Position numbers and translations under genes: made by a program
Part shown: positions 43,079-53,006 of the stretch, piece by piece
How the letters are laid out: each line of letters opens with the position of its first letter
Position numbering within the stretch: position 1 is the stretch's first letter
DNA from: Nicoliella spurrieriana
Lineage (GTDB): Bacteria > Bacillota > Bacilli > Lactobacillales > Lactobacillaceae
DNA: 64,000 nucleotides
Direction: 5' to 3'
Assembly: GCF_023380205.1 (NCBI RefSeq)
Contig: NZ_CP093361.1
Location: 1,234,172 to 1,298,171, forward strand
Notes under the pieces: generated by a model
What the model saw: the letters and a program-made list of their open reading frames with translations, nothing else
What the model was told of the DNA's origin: nothing
Databases searched by the model: none

Positions 43079-45361
43079 ATGTCAGACAACAATCAAGAAT
43101 CCCGAGTAAATCGTAATCGATCTACGTATCACAAGGGTAATAAACACATTATTCGTAAAGTACTATTAAGTATCGCCGCTTTTTTCGTGGTCATTATTGC
43201 ATTAGGGACTGGATTATTCTTTTACTATGCAGCTAGTGCCCCACAGGTCACTTACAATGCACTCTCTAGTGATAATTCGACTAAGATATACGATTCTAGT
43301 GGCAAGGTTATTTCTAGATTAGGGGCTCAGAATCGTGAATACGTTAAATCAAAGGACATCCCAACCACCCTAAAGGAAGCTGTCGTGTCGATTGAAGACC
43401 GTCGTTTTTACAAGGAAGGTGGAGTCGATCCGCTAAGAATTATTGGAGCCGCCTTTGGTAACCTAACCGATTCTTCCCTCGGTTTACAAGGTGGGAGTAC
43501 ATTAACCCAACAACTAGTTAAACTCTCCGTATTTTCTACTGCCGCTTCAGATCGGACCCTAAAGCGAAAGGCTCAGGAAGCATATTTAGCAATCAAGGTC
43601 AATCGTCAATACTCAAAGGACCAAATTCTAGAATTCTATATCAATAAAGTCTATATGGGAAATAACGTTTATGGGATGAAGACAGCAGCTGAGTACTACT
43701 ATGGAAAATCACTTAAGAAGTTAACGCTTCCTGAGTTCGCATTGTTAGCGGGGATGCCACAATCACCCAACAATTATAATCCATATACTTACCCTAAATA
43801 CGCTAAGGAACGAAGAAACCAAGTCCTAGATGCGATGGTCCGAAACAAAGAAATCTCACAAGCGACTGCCGAAAAGGCCCAACGGGTCAGTATCAAAAAG
43901 GGCCTCGCCAAGACCCACCGTAACACGGATGTCACATCAGTTAACGAAAAGTATATCGATGCCTATTTAAAGCAGACCCTGCAAGAATTAAAGGCCAAGG
44001 GCTATAATACTAATTCTGGCTTGAGAATTTACACGAACCTGAACTTAAAAAACCAAAAATACCTTTATAACCTCGCTAATAAAAATCCATCAATTGCATT
44101 TCCTAATAACCAATTCCAAGTCGGTGCAACAATGATGAACTCAAACAACGGAAAAGTGGTTGCCATGTTGGGGAACCGGAAAACTAAGGTTTCATTCGGT
44201 TTAAATCGAGCAGTGCAAACGGATCGGTCTAGTGGTTCAACAATGAAGCCATTAATGGACTATGGTCCAGCAATTGAATATCTCCACTTCCCGACCTATC
44301 AAACCGTCCAAGATACCCCATTTACCTATCCTGGAACCACTACCAAGTTAATGGACTTTGATGACCGGTATGAAGGTGATATTTCCATGCGGCGCGCATT
44401 AGTCGAATCTAGAAATATCCCCGCCATTCGGACCCTCCAAGAAGTCGGCATTAGTCGGGCTACGCAATTCTTAAAGGGGCTGGGAATTACCCAAAAGAGC
44501 CCATTCCAACTACAAAACGGAATTGGTGCTTACATTTCATCGGAACAAGAAGCAGCCGCATATGCAGCATTTGCTAATGGTGGAACTTACTATAAGCCTT
44601 ACTACATCAATAAAATCGTTGAGGCAAATGGTGATGTTCACAAATACTCTCAACAAGGAACTAAGGCAATGTCATCTGCGACCGCATTTATGATTACTGA
44701 CATGCTTAAGGGCGTTATGACTGACGCAAACGGTTCAGGGACCGCTGCTAAGGTCGATGGCCTTTATGAAGCTGGAAAAACTGGAACGACGCAATATCCT
44801 GATAACTACCTAGGATCAGTTCCTAGCTATTCGTCAATGGATTCATGGTTCACGGGATATACTAAGAACTATTCCATGTCGATTTGGACCGGATATGATA
44901 AGCCATTAGAGCCGAACCACTATGTCTCTGAACAACAATCCACCATTGCTCAGCAGATTTATAAGTATGAGATGGCTTATGCTTCGCAAAACCTACCTAA
45001 CGTTGACTGGACTAAACCTAACGACGTTGGTGAAATTGAGCGGAATGGAAAAATGGAATATTACGTAGCGGGATATAATACCGGTGATATGAATAATGAT
45101 TCATCATCCAGTAGCGCTAGTTCTTCCTCATCAATCATTACTTCTAGGTCCAGCAGCACTAGTGACTCCAGTAATAGAGATAGTTCAAATAATACTAATA
45201 ATTCATCAGGACGAGCAAGTAGCGATATCGAAAGCAAGCCAAATGATGACAGTAGTTCTTCTGATAGCAATAGCTCCAGTAGTTCTTCTGATAGTAGCAG
45301 TAGTTCTAGCAGCAGTAGTAGTAATGATAATAATGATCAAAAAAATAACAATAATAATTAA
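43079..45361 (+). CDS. pbp1A: Class A penicillin-binding protein 1A
   Basis: Bifunctional peptidoglycan glycosyltransferase and transpeptidase; 760 aa. A cytoplasmic basic start is followed by one membrane helix (about 25-48). The GT51 domain has EDRRFYKEGGVDPLRI, GGSTLTQQLVKLS and RKAQEAYLAIKV, and the transpeptidase has the SGSTMKPL nucleophile and the KTGTTQY box. The last 85 or so residues are almost entirely Ser, Asp and Asn, a flexible tail of unusual length and purity. RBS AAGGAG precedes the ATG. In the recU-pbp1a operon, with gpsB and ypsA divergent nearby. Confidence 0.95.
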   Translation: MSDNNQESRVNRNRSTYHKGNKHIIRKVLLSIAAFFVVIIALGTGLFFYYAASAPQVTYNALSSDNSTKIYDSSGKVISRLGAQNREYVKSKDIPTTLKEAVVSIEDRRFYKEGGVDPLRIIGAAFGNLTDSSLGLQGGSTLTQQLVKLSVFSTAASDRTLKRKAQEAYLAIKVNRQYSKDQILEFYINKVYMGNNVYGMKTAAEYYYGKSLKKLTLPEFALLAGMPQSPNNYNPYTYPKYAKERRNQVLDAMVRNKEISQATAEKAQRVSIKKGLAKTHRNTDVTSVNEKYIDAYLKQTLQELKAKGYNTNSGLRIYTNLNLKNQKYLYNLANKNPSIAFPNNQFQVGATMMNSNNGKVVAMLGNRKTKVSFGLNRAVQTDRSSGSTMKPLMDYGPAIEYLHFPTYQTVQDTPFTYPGTTTKLMDFDDRYEGDISMRRALVESRNIPAIRTLQEVGISRATQFLKGLGITQKSPFQLQNGIGAYISSEQEAAAYAAFANGGTYYKPYYINKIVEANGDVHKYSQQGTKAMSSATAFMITDMLKGVMTDANGSGTAAKVDGLYEAGKTGTTQYPDNYLGSVPSYSSMDSWFTGYTKNYSMSIWTGYDKPLEPNHYVSEQQSTIAQQIYKYEMAYASQNLPNVDWTKPNDVGEIERNGKMEYYVAGYNTGDMNNDSSSSSASSSSSIITSRSSSTSDSSNRDSSNNTNNSSGRASSDIESKPNDDSSSSDSNSSSSSSDSSSSSSSSSSNDNNDQKNNNNN

Positions 45362-45365
45362 CTAA

Positions 45366-45408
45366 GTAAAAGGGACATCCAAATCAATCGACTTGGGTGT
45401 CCCTTTAC
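45366..45408. terminator. Bidirectional terminator between pbp1a and dnaD
   Basis: GTAAAGGGACA with TGTCCCTTTAC forms the stem, extended by CCAA/TTGG across a short loop. Confidence 0.88.
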
Positions 45409-45415
45409 TTATGGA

Positions 45416-46150
45416 TTACTTAATTTTAAAGATTGGGATTTCTGGTCCGTCATCATCATTAATTGGTGCTTGACGACGGCTGTGCCCCTGATAACGATTT
45501 AATTCTCGTTCGACACCATCAGCAGTTCGAATGTTCTTTTTCTCCCAATTGATCAAAATCCGGTCAATATACTTTAAATTATAAACCTGGTTCAAAACTG
45601 CTTCTCGAAGTGCTAATTCAATTAGTTCTGGTGAATAATGACTTTGATCTAACCAGCCACTAATGGTCTCCAACTCAATTGGCGATAATTCACGGCCAAA
45701 TTCGCGCTCAATACTAACAAAGACGTGTTGACGACCATTAACGCTCATACTCTCCGTTTGACGGTGATTAGCATCGTTAGTACCATTCATTCCACTCACC
45801 GGTTGATAATCTGGGTCACTGGCACTTAATTCAGACAGTTTTTCATACATCAAGTCAAAATTATATTGATCAAAATCCTTACCATCCCAATCCTGCTTAG
45901 TTTCAATCGTCATGAGCTTCTTTTGAATTAGGTTATGCAAAATTTGATAAATTTCATTGTCATTAATATTAGTCGCACTACTAATTTGTTCAATGTCAGG
46001 TGCCATCACTCCACGGTCGAAAAACCGCTTAAATTGCAAATAAATCACCAATTCATTTGCATTCATACCAATTTTAGCATAGTTATCGATTAAGTAGTTT
46101 GGAATGGTAGTTTGGCCACCTTGAATTAGCCGGTTCACAAATTGATCCAT
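45416..46150 (-). CDS. dnaD: DnaD family replication initiation protein
   Basis: A 244-aa primosome protein that helps DnaA and DnaB load the replicative helicase. The N-terminal winged helix (IPNYLIDNYAKIGMNANELVIYL) and the C-terminal DnaD domain (FGRELSPIELETISGW, LIELALREAVLNQVYNLKYIDRIL) are present, ending with the YxxxIL-like pattern of the family. The ATG at 46150 is used because AGGAGG is 7 nt upstream; an ATG two codons earlier is too close. Downstream of asnS as in other Firmicutes. Confidence 0.94.
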   Translation of the reverse strand: MDQFVNRLIQGGQTTIPNYLIDNYAKIGMNANELVIYLQFKRFFDRGVMAPDIEQISSATNINDNEIYQILHNLIQKKLMTIETKQDWDGKDFDQYNFDLMYEKLSELSASDPDYQPVSGMNGTNDANHRQTESMSVNGRQHVFVSIEREFGRELSPIELETISGWLDQSHYSPELIELALREAVLNQVYNLKYIDRILINWEKKNIRTADGVERELNRYQGHSRRQAPINDDDGPEIPIFKIK

Positions 46151-46178
46151 CAACATTCCTCCTTTAATTTAATTGAAA

Positions 46179-46206
46179 ATAAAAAAGTAGCCAGTGGCTA
46201 CTTTTC
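46179..46206 (-). terminator. Intrinsic terminator after asnS
   Basis: AAAAGTAGCCA pairs with TGGCTACTTTT over one base and runs into T residues on the minus strand. Confidence 0.85.
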
Positions 46207-46210
46207 ATTG

Positions 46211-47506
46211 TTATGGGTGTAAACGATTCAATAGTCTTGGGAATGGAATCGTTTCTCGAACGTGATCCTCTAATGTTAACCAAGTTAGAATTCGTTCTAA
46301 ACCTAGTCCAAATCCAGAGTGCGGAACACTCCCGTACTTTCTTAAGTCAAGGTACCATGAATATTCCTTAGGATCTAAGCCGGCGGCCTTAATTTGATTC
46401 AATAGGTAATTATAATCAGTCGCTCTTTCAGAACCACCAATAATTTCACCATAGCCTTCAGGCGCTAATAAGTCGGCACAAATCACAACATCTTCACGAG
46501 TGGGATGGGGCTTCATGTAGAATGGCTTAAGTGCCTTTGGATAGTTCAATACGAAAACTGGACGATCGAAGTGATCAGCTAAGTATGTTTCTTCTGGTGA
46601 ACCAAAGTCATCGCCCCACTTAGTGTCGAAATCAGCTTTTTGAAGTAATTCAATTGCTTCATCATAACTAATTCGTGGGTATGGAACATGCGTGTAACGC
46701 TTTAGCGTTTCTACATCGCGGTCCAAAATTGATAGTTCATATTGGCAATTATCAATTACACTTTGCACTAGATAAGCAATGTAGCGCTCTTGAATATCCA
46801 AACTTTCCTCTTGGTGCATAAAGGCCATTTCTGGTTCAATCATCCAAAATTCAGTTAGATGCCGGCGGGTCTTTGATTTTTCAGCACGGAAGGTCGGTCC
46901 GAATGAATACACCTTCCCAAATGCCTCAGCCCCAGCTTCTTCATATAACTGGCCACTTTGTGAAAGATATGCATTCGTATCGAAGTAGTCAATATGGAAC
47001 AATTCAGTCGTTCCCTCAGGAGCACTCCCCGTTAAAATCGGGGCATCGAACTTAACGAAGCCTTCCTTTCCAAAGAACTCATAGGTTGCGCGAATTACTT
47101 GATCCCTGATTCTTAGAACCGCAAATGGCCGTTTAGAACGTAACCAAAGGTGCCGGTGATCAAGTAAAAATTCAATTCCGTGTTCCTTGGGTGTAATTGG
47201 ATAATCTTCAGTTTCGGATAGCACTTGAATGTCTTCAATTTCCATTTCATAACCGAATTTAGACCGTTCATCCTTATGAATAATTCCAATTACATACATA
47301 CTAGTTTCTTGTCTTAACTTCTTAGCTTCTTCAAACAATGCTTCTGAAACATTCTTTTTTAAGACGACCCCTTGAAAGAAAGCGGTCCCATCCCTTAATT
47401 GTAAAAAGGCAATTTTACCACTAGAACGTTTATTGGTTAACCAAACCCCAATTTTAACCTTTTCATCAACGTGTTTGTTTGCGTCGATAATGTTAATCTG
47501 TTGCAT
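46211..47506 (-). CDS. asnS: Asparaginyl-tRNA synthetase
   Basis: Class IIb aminoacyl-tRNA synthetase; 431 aa. An N-terminal OB-fold anticodon-binding domain ([24 protein letters not shown]) leads to the catalytic domain with motif 1 region, motif 2 [21 protein letters not shown] and motif 3 [10 protein letters not shown]. The [11 protein letters not shown] segment is typical of AsnRS. The ATG at 47506 follows GGGGGAG; longer frame starts lack this site. No T-box leader is visible upstream. Order tseB-asnS-dnaD is conserved. Confidence 0.97.
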   Translation of the reverse strand: MQQINIIDANKHVDEKVKIGVWLTNKRSSGKIAFLQLRDGTAFFQGVVLKKNVSEALFEEAKKLRQETSMYVIGIIHKDERSKFGYEMEIEDIQVLSETEDYPITPKEHGIEFLLDHRHLWLRSKRPFAVLRIRDQVIRATYEFFGKEGFVKFDAPILTGSAPEGTTELFHIDYFDTNAYLSQSGQLYEEAGAEAFGKVYSFGPTFRAEKSKTRRHLTEFWMIEPEMAFMHQEESLDIQERYIAYLVQSVIDNCQYELSILDRDVETLKRYTHVPYPRISYDEAIELLQKADFDTKWGDDFGSPEETYLADHFDRPVFVLNYPKALKPFYMKPHPTREDVVICADLLAPEGYGEIIGGSERATDYNYLLNQIKAAGLDPKEYSWYLDLRKYGSVPHSGFGLGLERILTWLTLEDHVRETIPFPRLLNRLHP

Positions 47507-47538
47507 TAAAAACTCCCCCATCATTAAAAATTAATTTG

Positions 47539-48042
47539 CTATACATTTATAATCGTTTGAACTACCTTTCCATTGTAATAGTCCAAAGTGTAATAACATA
47601 GCTCCTTTGATTGGTTCAAATAACTAACGATCCAAACCGGTTTATTATTAAATAGCGATGGCCCCGCATTTAGAACTTTTTTAACCTGGCCGGCTGATTT
47701 AACCCGTTGAATGGCATTTGCCTGAGAAATGCCACGGCTTACATTCAATGCTGTCGTCTTCCCGTTATCCTTATTAATAATAACATACAGACTTGCATTG
47801 CGATCGTTAGTTCCTTGCACTGTGTAGTAGGTCTGATTCAAAGTAGCCGTATAAAAATGATCGACGTTTTTAATTCCTGCCACCCGGCGGGCAATCGTAA
47901 TTGATTGCTCCCTGGCGCGACTTATGGGGCGTTGCGCCCTAAAGATAAGAATACAAAGGGCAATCAATAATAATGCGACCACGCTAATGATGATCCGTCT
48001 AGCCTTGCGACGGTGTTGGTGTCGTAACAATTCTCTTTGCAT
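47539..48042 (-). CDS. tseB: TseB/YpmB-like cell wall regulator
   Basis: A 167-aa protein with a highly basic start (LLRHQHRRKARR), one membrane helix (about residues 17-35) and an extracellular part of two small PepSY/DUF5590-like domains (YYTVQGTNDRNASLYVIINKDNG and NKPVWIVSYLN). In B. subtilis TseB (YpmB) works with a class B PBP in cell elongation. Gene order dinG-tseB-asnS-dnaD supports the identification. Confidence 0.85.
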   Translation of the reverse strand: MQRELLRHQHRRKARRIIISVVALLLIALCILIFRAQRPISRAREQSITIARRVAGIKNVDHFYTATLNQTYYTVQGTNDRNASLYVIINKDNGKTTALNVSRGISQANAIQRVKSAGQVKKVLNAGPSLFNNKPVWIVSYLNQSKELCYYTLDYYNGKVVQTIINV

Positions 48043-48105
48043 AGCGAACTTCCTTTATTCATTTACATTACAATAACATTATATCAAATCCAAAATCGAA
48101 TTGAT

Positions 48106-50895
48106 TTATTTTTTAACAAAATTTTTAAAGAAATTAGCAATTGCAAATAATAACCGCTCATTATGAATTGAAGCGGAGGTAAATTGATTAGTTAGACTAT
48201 TCAAAATGACCCGACCGAATGGTTTTTTAATGATCCGTGAATCTAAGATCGCCACGAATTGGTTCCGATCAGTCAATGCTAGTTCTTGATTCAGTTTTAA
48301 AATGGCATTGGGGAGTTCAAATTGATTAAATGAATCGTGATTAGTCTGCTGGATTTGTTCTAAAATAAAATGATTGCGCTGTGAATCATCTTGAATCATT
48401 GGTAAATCAGCAATTAGAACCGCTGCAAACTGACGAACCACTAAGTGGCTAATCTTCAGCGTCTCAATCGAGCCTAACACCATCAATTGGCCATCATTTA
48501 AAATGTTTTTAATTAACTTCGCTCGATTACCACTAATGTCCTCAGCCATTAAATTGTAATGTTCACCAACATGTTTTTCAGTTAATGCAAAGTAGACCCT
48601 GCGTAATAACTGCTTAGAATTAAATAGAATAAATGTTTTCTTCGGACCGTCAGATAATAACTTTAGAAGCAAATTAACGTAGTAATTAACTGCTTCATGC
48701 CCGTAATTATCGCTTAAAATCGGTGAATTATCAACAATGGTCAGCGGATATAGTGGAAGGTTACTATTAATTTGAATCAATCGTTTATTCTGAGCCGATA
48801 AGCCTAGTCGATCGAACGTGAACGCAGTGACCCTAGAATCAATTCGTAAATTATCAACAAATAAAACGGGCGGAAAATATTTATAGAGTGCCTCTTGTAA
48901 GTCGTGTTCGGGACTCAATCCCTCTTCGGTCAAAAACGCGTTATTATAATCATGCACTTGATTAGCAGTAACGGAAATCAATAGTTTGGAACTATCTTGT
49001 TGAATCCGTTTCAAAAATTCATGATTCATTTTAATTTCACGCGTCATTTCCAGTGTCAGTGATTGAAAATGATCGATCACTGATTGTTCAGCAAGCGAAT
49101 AACCCTGCTTGGGACCCGCAATGATTCGGTTCGCATTTTCAAAACAGGCCTTCCAGTTTTTTTGGATCTCTGCAAAACGCGGTCGTTCAAAATTACACTC
49201 ATCCTTAAGTTTCCCGCCATCAATGATGCCATGGAGATGGTTATCGCTTCCATTAATAAATTCGCGACCTAAAAAGCGTGTTGAGACCCGCTTTTGAATC
49301 GCTGCGAGGCTGTTCGTAATTTTATCCAGAGTCCCCATAATATGGCGTAATGATTTTTTAAATTGCTTTTGATGCCCAACAATATCAATCACGCTTAGGG
49401 TATGCGTATTTTTAATGGTTCCTTGTAACTTCCTGATCAGAACGTTGATGTGGTTTAAACTAATCGTAATCTTATTGGCCCTTAAAATACTGTTCGGTAA
49501 TTCTAGGGCATTATCAATTACTAGAAATGGCTTTTGATTTTGTTGGCTAATCTGCTTAGCATGCATCAATAGGTAATCGTGAGTCGTAATCAACAGGTTC
49601 GAATACTTATTATAGTTTCTTGCGCGGCGTAAAAAATCAACACGATAAAAGGGTTGACTGGGCCGAATCGATTTAATACCACGGTGGTTAATTTCATTTA
49701 CAAATGGTGAAGCTTGCACTGAACTTAACTCGCTCAAATCCCCAGTCGTGGTCATCGTTAACCACACTAATACCTGTGCTTTCATGAACTGAAATTGAGT
49801 GGATTGATCGACCACGCGCAATGAAACAAAGAAACGATTTAAATCGATGTAGTTATTGGCCGACTTTAAAATCGAAAAACTAACTGGAAACGGCGCCAAC
49901 TGCTTAATAACTGGGACCGTTTTATTTACAAAATCAATCTCGCTATCCTGACTACCAAGGCTTACAATAATTTTTTGATTCCGGTTATGACTTAAATAGG
50001 CCAGGGGTAATCCATAGCCAAATTTTTTGCCCATCCCCTTATTCGTTGCCACAAATAAATTATCTGGCTGCGAATTTCGATAGTTTTCATAAATTAAATT
50101 CATTAGTTTCACTTGCTCTGGAATAAACTTAATTTGATGATCAAATTCATCCATTTTTTGATGGTCATTAAACGGAAATGAGTACTTCTGTTTGTTCAAC
50201 TGTCGATGATTCCGATTAAATCGTCTTAATACCAACCCATGGTTACTCATTAGGTGGTCTGGCAGGCCCTGTTTAACGTGGACCTGGGATTGATAGATCG
50301 ATTGAATTAACTGAGCAGTATTTTTAGGTAATTGTAAATTCAATCCCATAATTGATTTCAAAGTCTGCAATGGCAATGTTTTCAAGCGTTTAACTAACAC
50401 TAAAAACAAATGTGCAGTAGCAATCGCATCACTACTAGCGGCATGGGGATGGTCATGGACGATGTTAAAATAGCTAGTCAGATCCCGTAAGCGATAACTA
50501 GGGACCATTGGTAATAAAATCTGGCTTAACGTCACGGTATCGATTGCCTTAATTGGCAGCTGCAAGTGCCCAACTCGTTTTAACTCCTGATTCAAAAAGG
50601 GAAAGTCAAAATTAACATTATGAGCAACAAAGACCGTTCCAGAAAGCATCTTATAGATTTTATCGGCAACTTCTGCAAACGTCGGTGCAGACTTAAGCTC
50701 TGCATTCGTAATTCCGGTTAGTTTAGTAATCCTAGCTGGCACCTTAGTTTCTGAATTAACGTCCGTAGAATATACGCGAATAATTTTATTGTTCTGCACG
50801 AGCGTACAACTAAATTGAATAATTCGGTTGTCGTCATGGGTATTATTACCAGTCGTTTCTAAGTCAACGACCGCAAACACGGTATTAGCATTCAT
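48106..50895 (-). CDS. dinG: DinG-like exonuclease with eroded helicase domain
   Basis: A 929-aa DinG protein. The N-terminal DEDDh 3'-5' exonuclease domain is complete: VVDLETTG (Exo I), VAHNVNFDFPFLN (Exo II) and HAASSDAIATA (Exo III). The helicase part is eroded. The Walker A region reads ATNKGMGKKFG (about 283-293) instead of a GTGKT loop, the DEAH box reads DNAL (about 460), and the motif VI arginines of the QGFGRLIR type are replaced by NQELALTDRNQF near 868. No iron-sulfur cysteine cluster is apparent. The ATG at 50895 follows TTGGTGAA. It is therefore probably an exonuclease with a helicase-derived scaffold. Confidence 0.9.
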   Translation of the reverse strand: MNANTVFAVVDLETTGNNTHDDNRIIQFSCTLVQNNKIIRVYSTDVNSETKVPARITKLTGITNAELKSAPTFAEVADKIYKMLSGTVFVAHNVNFDFPFLNQELKRVGHLQLPIKAIDTVTLSQILLPMVPSYRLRDLTSYFNIVHDHPHAASSDAIATAHLFLVLVKRLKTLPLQTLKSIMGLNLQLPKNTAQLIQSIYQSQVHVKQGLPDHLMSNHGLVLRRFNRNHRQLNKQKYSFPFNDHQKMDEFDHQIKFIPEQVKLMNLIYENYRNSQPDNLFVATNKGMGKKFGYGLPLAYLSHNRNQKIIVSLGSQDSEIDFVNKTVPVIKQLAPFPVSFSILKSANNYIDLNRFFVSLRVVDQSTQFQFMKAQVLVWLTMTTTGDLSELSSVQASPFVNEINHRGIKSIRPSQPFYRVDFLRRARNYNKYSNLLITTHDYLLMHAKQISQQNQKPFLVIDNALELPNSILRANKITISLNHINVLIRKLQGTIKNTHTLSVIDIVGHQKQFKKSLRHIMGTLDKITNSLAAIQKRVSTRFLGREFINGSDNHLHGIIDGGKLKDECNFERPRFAEIQKNWKACFENANRIIAGPKQGYSLAEQSVIDHFQSLTLEMTREIKMNHEFLKRIQQDSSKLLISVTANQVHDYNNAFLTEEGLSPEHDLQEALYKYFPPVLFVDNLRIDSRVTAFTFDRLGLSAQNKRLIQINSNLPLYPLTIVDNSPILSDNYGHEAVNYYVNLLLKLLSDGPKKTFILFNSKQLLRRVYFALTEKHVGEHYNLMAEDISGNRAKLIKNILNDGQLMVLGSIETLKISHLVVRQFAAVLIADLPMIQDDSQRNHFILEQIQQTNHDSFNQFELPNAILKLNQELALTDRNQFVAILDSRIIKKPFGRVILNSLTNQFTSASIHNERLLFAIANFFKNFVKK

Positions 50896-51070
50896 CAAAT
50901 TCACCAATCTTATTCGTTCAAATTTTAACCTAATCATATGATACTACATTTAAAAGATTTATTCTAAGTTTAAAGAACCAATTAATTATTAACCAACCTA
51001 CTTGTTTTTCGTGTTTTTAAGAATTAAATTATGCTATCATAAAAATGATTTTAGAAAGCGAGCGATTAAA

Positions 51071-51994
51071 TTGAAAAAAGAAGCGATTGGAAAAAGTCAT
51101 GCTAAAATTATCCTGATTGGAGAACACAGTGTGGTCTATGGTCATCCCGCCATCGCATTCCCAATTGATAGCATTCCAATGACCGTCACGATCAGCACCA
51201 TTACGAATGGCATTCGCATTAACAGCGAATTTTATAAGGGCAGCTTAAAGGAAGCCCCGGTCAACCTATTGGGCATCAAGCGTTTAATTGAGGCCGTTTG
51301 TAAAAAATTAGCAACCGGTCCAGTTAATATTCAAATCAATTTTACTAGTGAAATCCCTTCAGAACGGGGAATGGGCTCATCAGCAGCGGTTTCCATCGCT
51401 TTGATCAAAAGTCTTTATAACTACTTTGAGGCCCCGTTAACTAAACAGGAAATGTTTGAACTAAGCACCATTGAAGAAACGATTACCCATGGTAACCCTA
51501 GTGGCATTGATACCGCCACCGTCAGTTCAGAAGCCCCGGTCTGGTTCATCCACAAACAAGCCCCTGGGCCCATTAAGATGAATTTAGACGGCTATTTAAT
51601 CATTGCTGATAGTGGCATTCGGGGACAGACCGACGTAGCGGTCAATTCAGTCCGCCAAATGGTCAACCAAGATCAAAATGCCAGGGCTGCCATTGGCAAT
51701 TTAGGGCAACTAACCACGGAAACGAAGGCGACACTAGAAAAAAATGACCTTAACCACCTTGGGACGCTATTGAACCATGCTCAACAGCAATTAGATTATC
51801 TGGGGATCAATATCCCCCGGACCGAACATTTAATTCAAGTCGCCAACCGCAGCGGATCACTAGGAAGCAAGCTTACTGGTAGTGGACTAGGGGGCTGTAT
51901 CATTGCCCTTGCCGATAACCATGCCTCAGCGTTAAAAATTGCAAACGCCCTTGAAAATGCTGGAGCCGTTAATACTTGGATCGAAACCCTTTAA
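51071..51994 (+). CDS. mvk: Mevalonate kinase
   Basis: GHMP kinase that phosphorylates mevalonate; 307 aa. Motif 1 is AKIILIGEHSVVYGHPAIAFP, the ATP loop is SERGMGSSAAVSIALI, a catalytic aspartate lies in NPSGIDTATV, and motif 3 is GSKLTGSGLGGCIIAL. The TTG at 71 bases into the frame (51071) is chosen because the upstream translation is unlike the family and this codon falls just before the conserved start. First gene of the mevalonate operon mvk-mvaD-pmk-fni. Confidence 0.94.
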   Translation: MKKEAIGKSHAKIILIGEHSVVYGHPAIAFPIDSIPMTVTISTITNGIRINSEFYKGSLKEAPVNLLGIKRLIEAVCKKLATGPVNIQINFTSEIPSERGMGSSAAVSIALIKSLYNYFEAPLTKQEMFELSTIEETITHGNPSGIDTATVSSEAPVWFIHKQAPGPIKMNLDGYLIIADSGIRGQTDVAVNSVRQMVNQDQNARAAIGNLGQLTTETKATLEKNDLNHLGTLLNHAQQQLDYLGINIPRTEHLIQVANRSGSLGSKLTGSGLGGCIIALADNHASALKIANALENAGAVNTWIETL

Positions 51995-52004
51995 GGAGAC
52001 AATC

Positions 52005-52991
52005 ATGAACAATCATCTGGTTTGGGCCCGTGCTCATACTAACATTGCACTAGTTAAATACTGGGGAAAACTAGACTCACAATTGATTATCCCCCAAAAC
52101 AGCAGCCTTTCGCTCACCCTTGACCACTTCTATACGGATACGGGGGTCAAATTTGATGCCACCCTTTCGATCGACCAACTATGGATTGATGGTAACCAGG
52201 TGCCAATGGAGCAAAAGGTGAAGGACTGCTTAGATGCCGTCCGTAGTTTAGCCGGCTTTCATCAGGCAGCAATCGTTAAATCATATAACCATGTCCCCAA
52301 TTCAGCTGGGCTGGCTTCTTCAGCATCCGCATTCGCTGCACTAGCCACCGCTGCTTGTAAAGCTGCTAACTTAGTCTTAAACGGAAAGCAGCTTTCGCGA
52401 ATCGCACGTCGCGGTTCCGGTTCTGCGACCCGTTCGATTTTCGGCGGATTTGTAGAATGGCATGGTGGTAATTCGGATCTAACTTCGTATGCTGAAGTGG
52501 TTGCTGATCCCGTTGAACTCGATATTGAAATGATTACGGTCATCTTAAGTCGCAAGCCGAAAAAAATCAGTAGCCGCGACGCGATGCAATCATCAGTTGA
52601 AACCTCCCCCTACTATCCAGCTTGGCGCAATCAAGCGCATCTAGACCTAATAGAAATGAAGCGAGCAATTAATACTAATGATTTTAAAACGATTGGCCAC
52701 ATTGCAGAAACCAATGCAATGCGCATGCACGCATTAACGTTAAGTGCTGACCCTAGTTTTACCTATTTAAATGCGGACAGCCTAGCCGTAATTGAGCTAG
52801 TCCGATCCCTTCGAATGAATGGAATTGACTGTTATTTCACAATGGATGCAGGGCCAAACGTTAAAATCATTTGTCAGCAACTAAATGAATCCATAATTAT
52901 AACCCACCTTCAGCAATTATTTGCTGACGAAAACATCGTTGTATGTAAACCGGGGCCTGGTGTTAAAATAATTAACGACCCCAGAAAATAG
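52005..52991 (+). CDS. mvaD: Diphosphomevalonate decarboxylase
   Basis: Converts diphosphomevalonate to isopentenyl diphosphate with ATP; 328 aa. The family start ARAHTNIALVKYWGKLD, the ATP loop NSAGLASSASAFAALATAA, and the RGSGSATRSIFGGFVEW segment are clear, with TMDAGPNVK near the end. The ATG at 52005 follows AAGGAG by 6 nt. Directly behind mvk (10 bp). Confidence 0.96.
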   Translation: MNNHLVWARAHTNIALVKYWGKLDSQLIIPQNSSLSLTLDHFYTDTGVKFDATLSIDQLWIDGNQVPMEQKVKDCLDAVRSLAGFHQAAIVKSYNHVPNSAGLASSASAFAALATAACKAANLVLNGKQLSRIARRGSGSATRSIFGGFVEWHGGNSDLTSYAEVVADPVELDIEMITVILSRKPKKISSRDAMQSSVETSPYYPAWRNQAHLDLIEMKRAINTNDFKTIGHIAETNAMRMHALTLSADPSFTYLNADSLAVIELVRSLRMNGIDCYFTMDAGPNVKIICQQLNESIIITHLQQLFADENIVVCKPGPGVKIINDPRK

Positions 52992-53006
52992 AAGGGAAAT
53001 GATTTT

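Noticed and set aside
45096..45365. An 89-aa frame in the 3' end of the PBP1A gene
   Set aside because: It is a frame-shifted shadow of the repetitive Ser codons and has no ribosome site.
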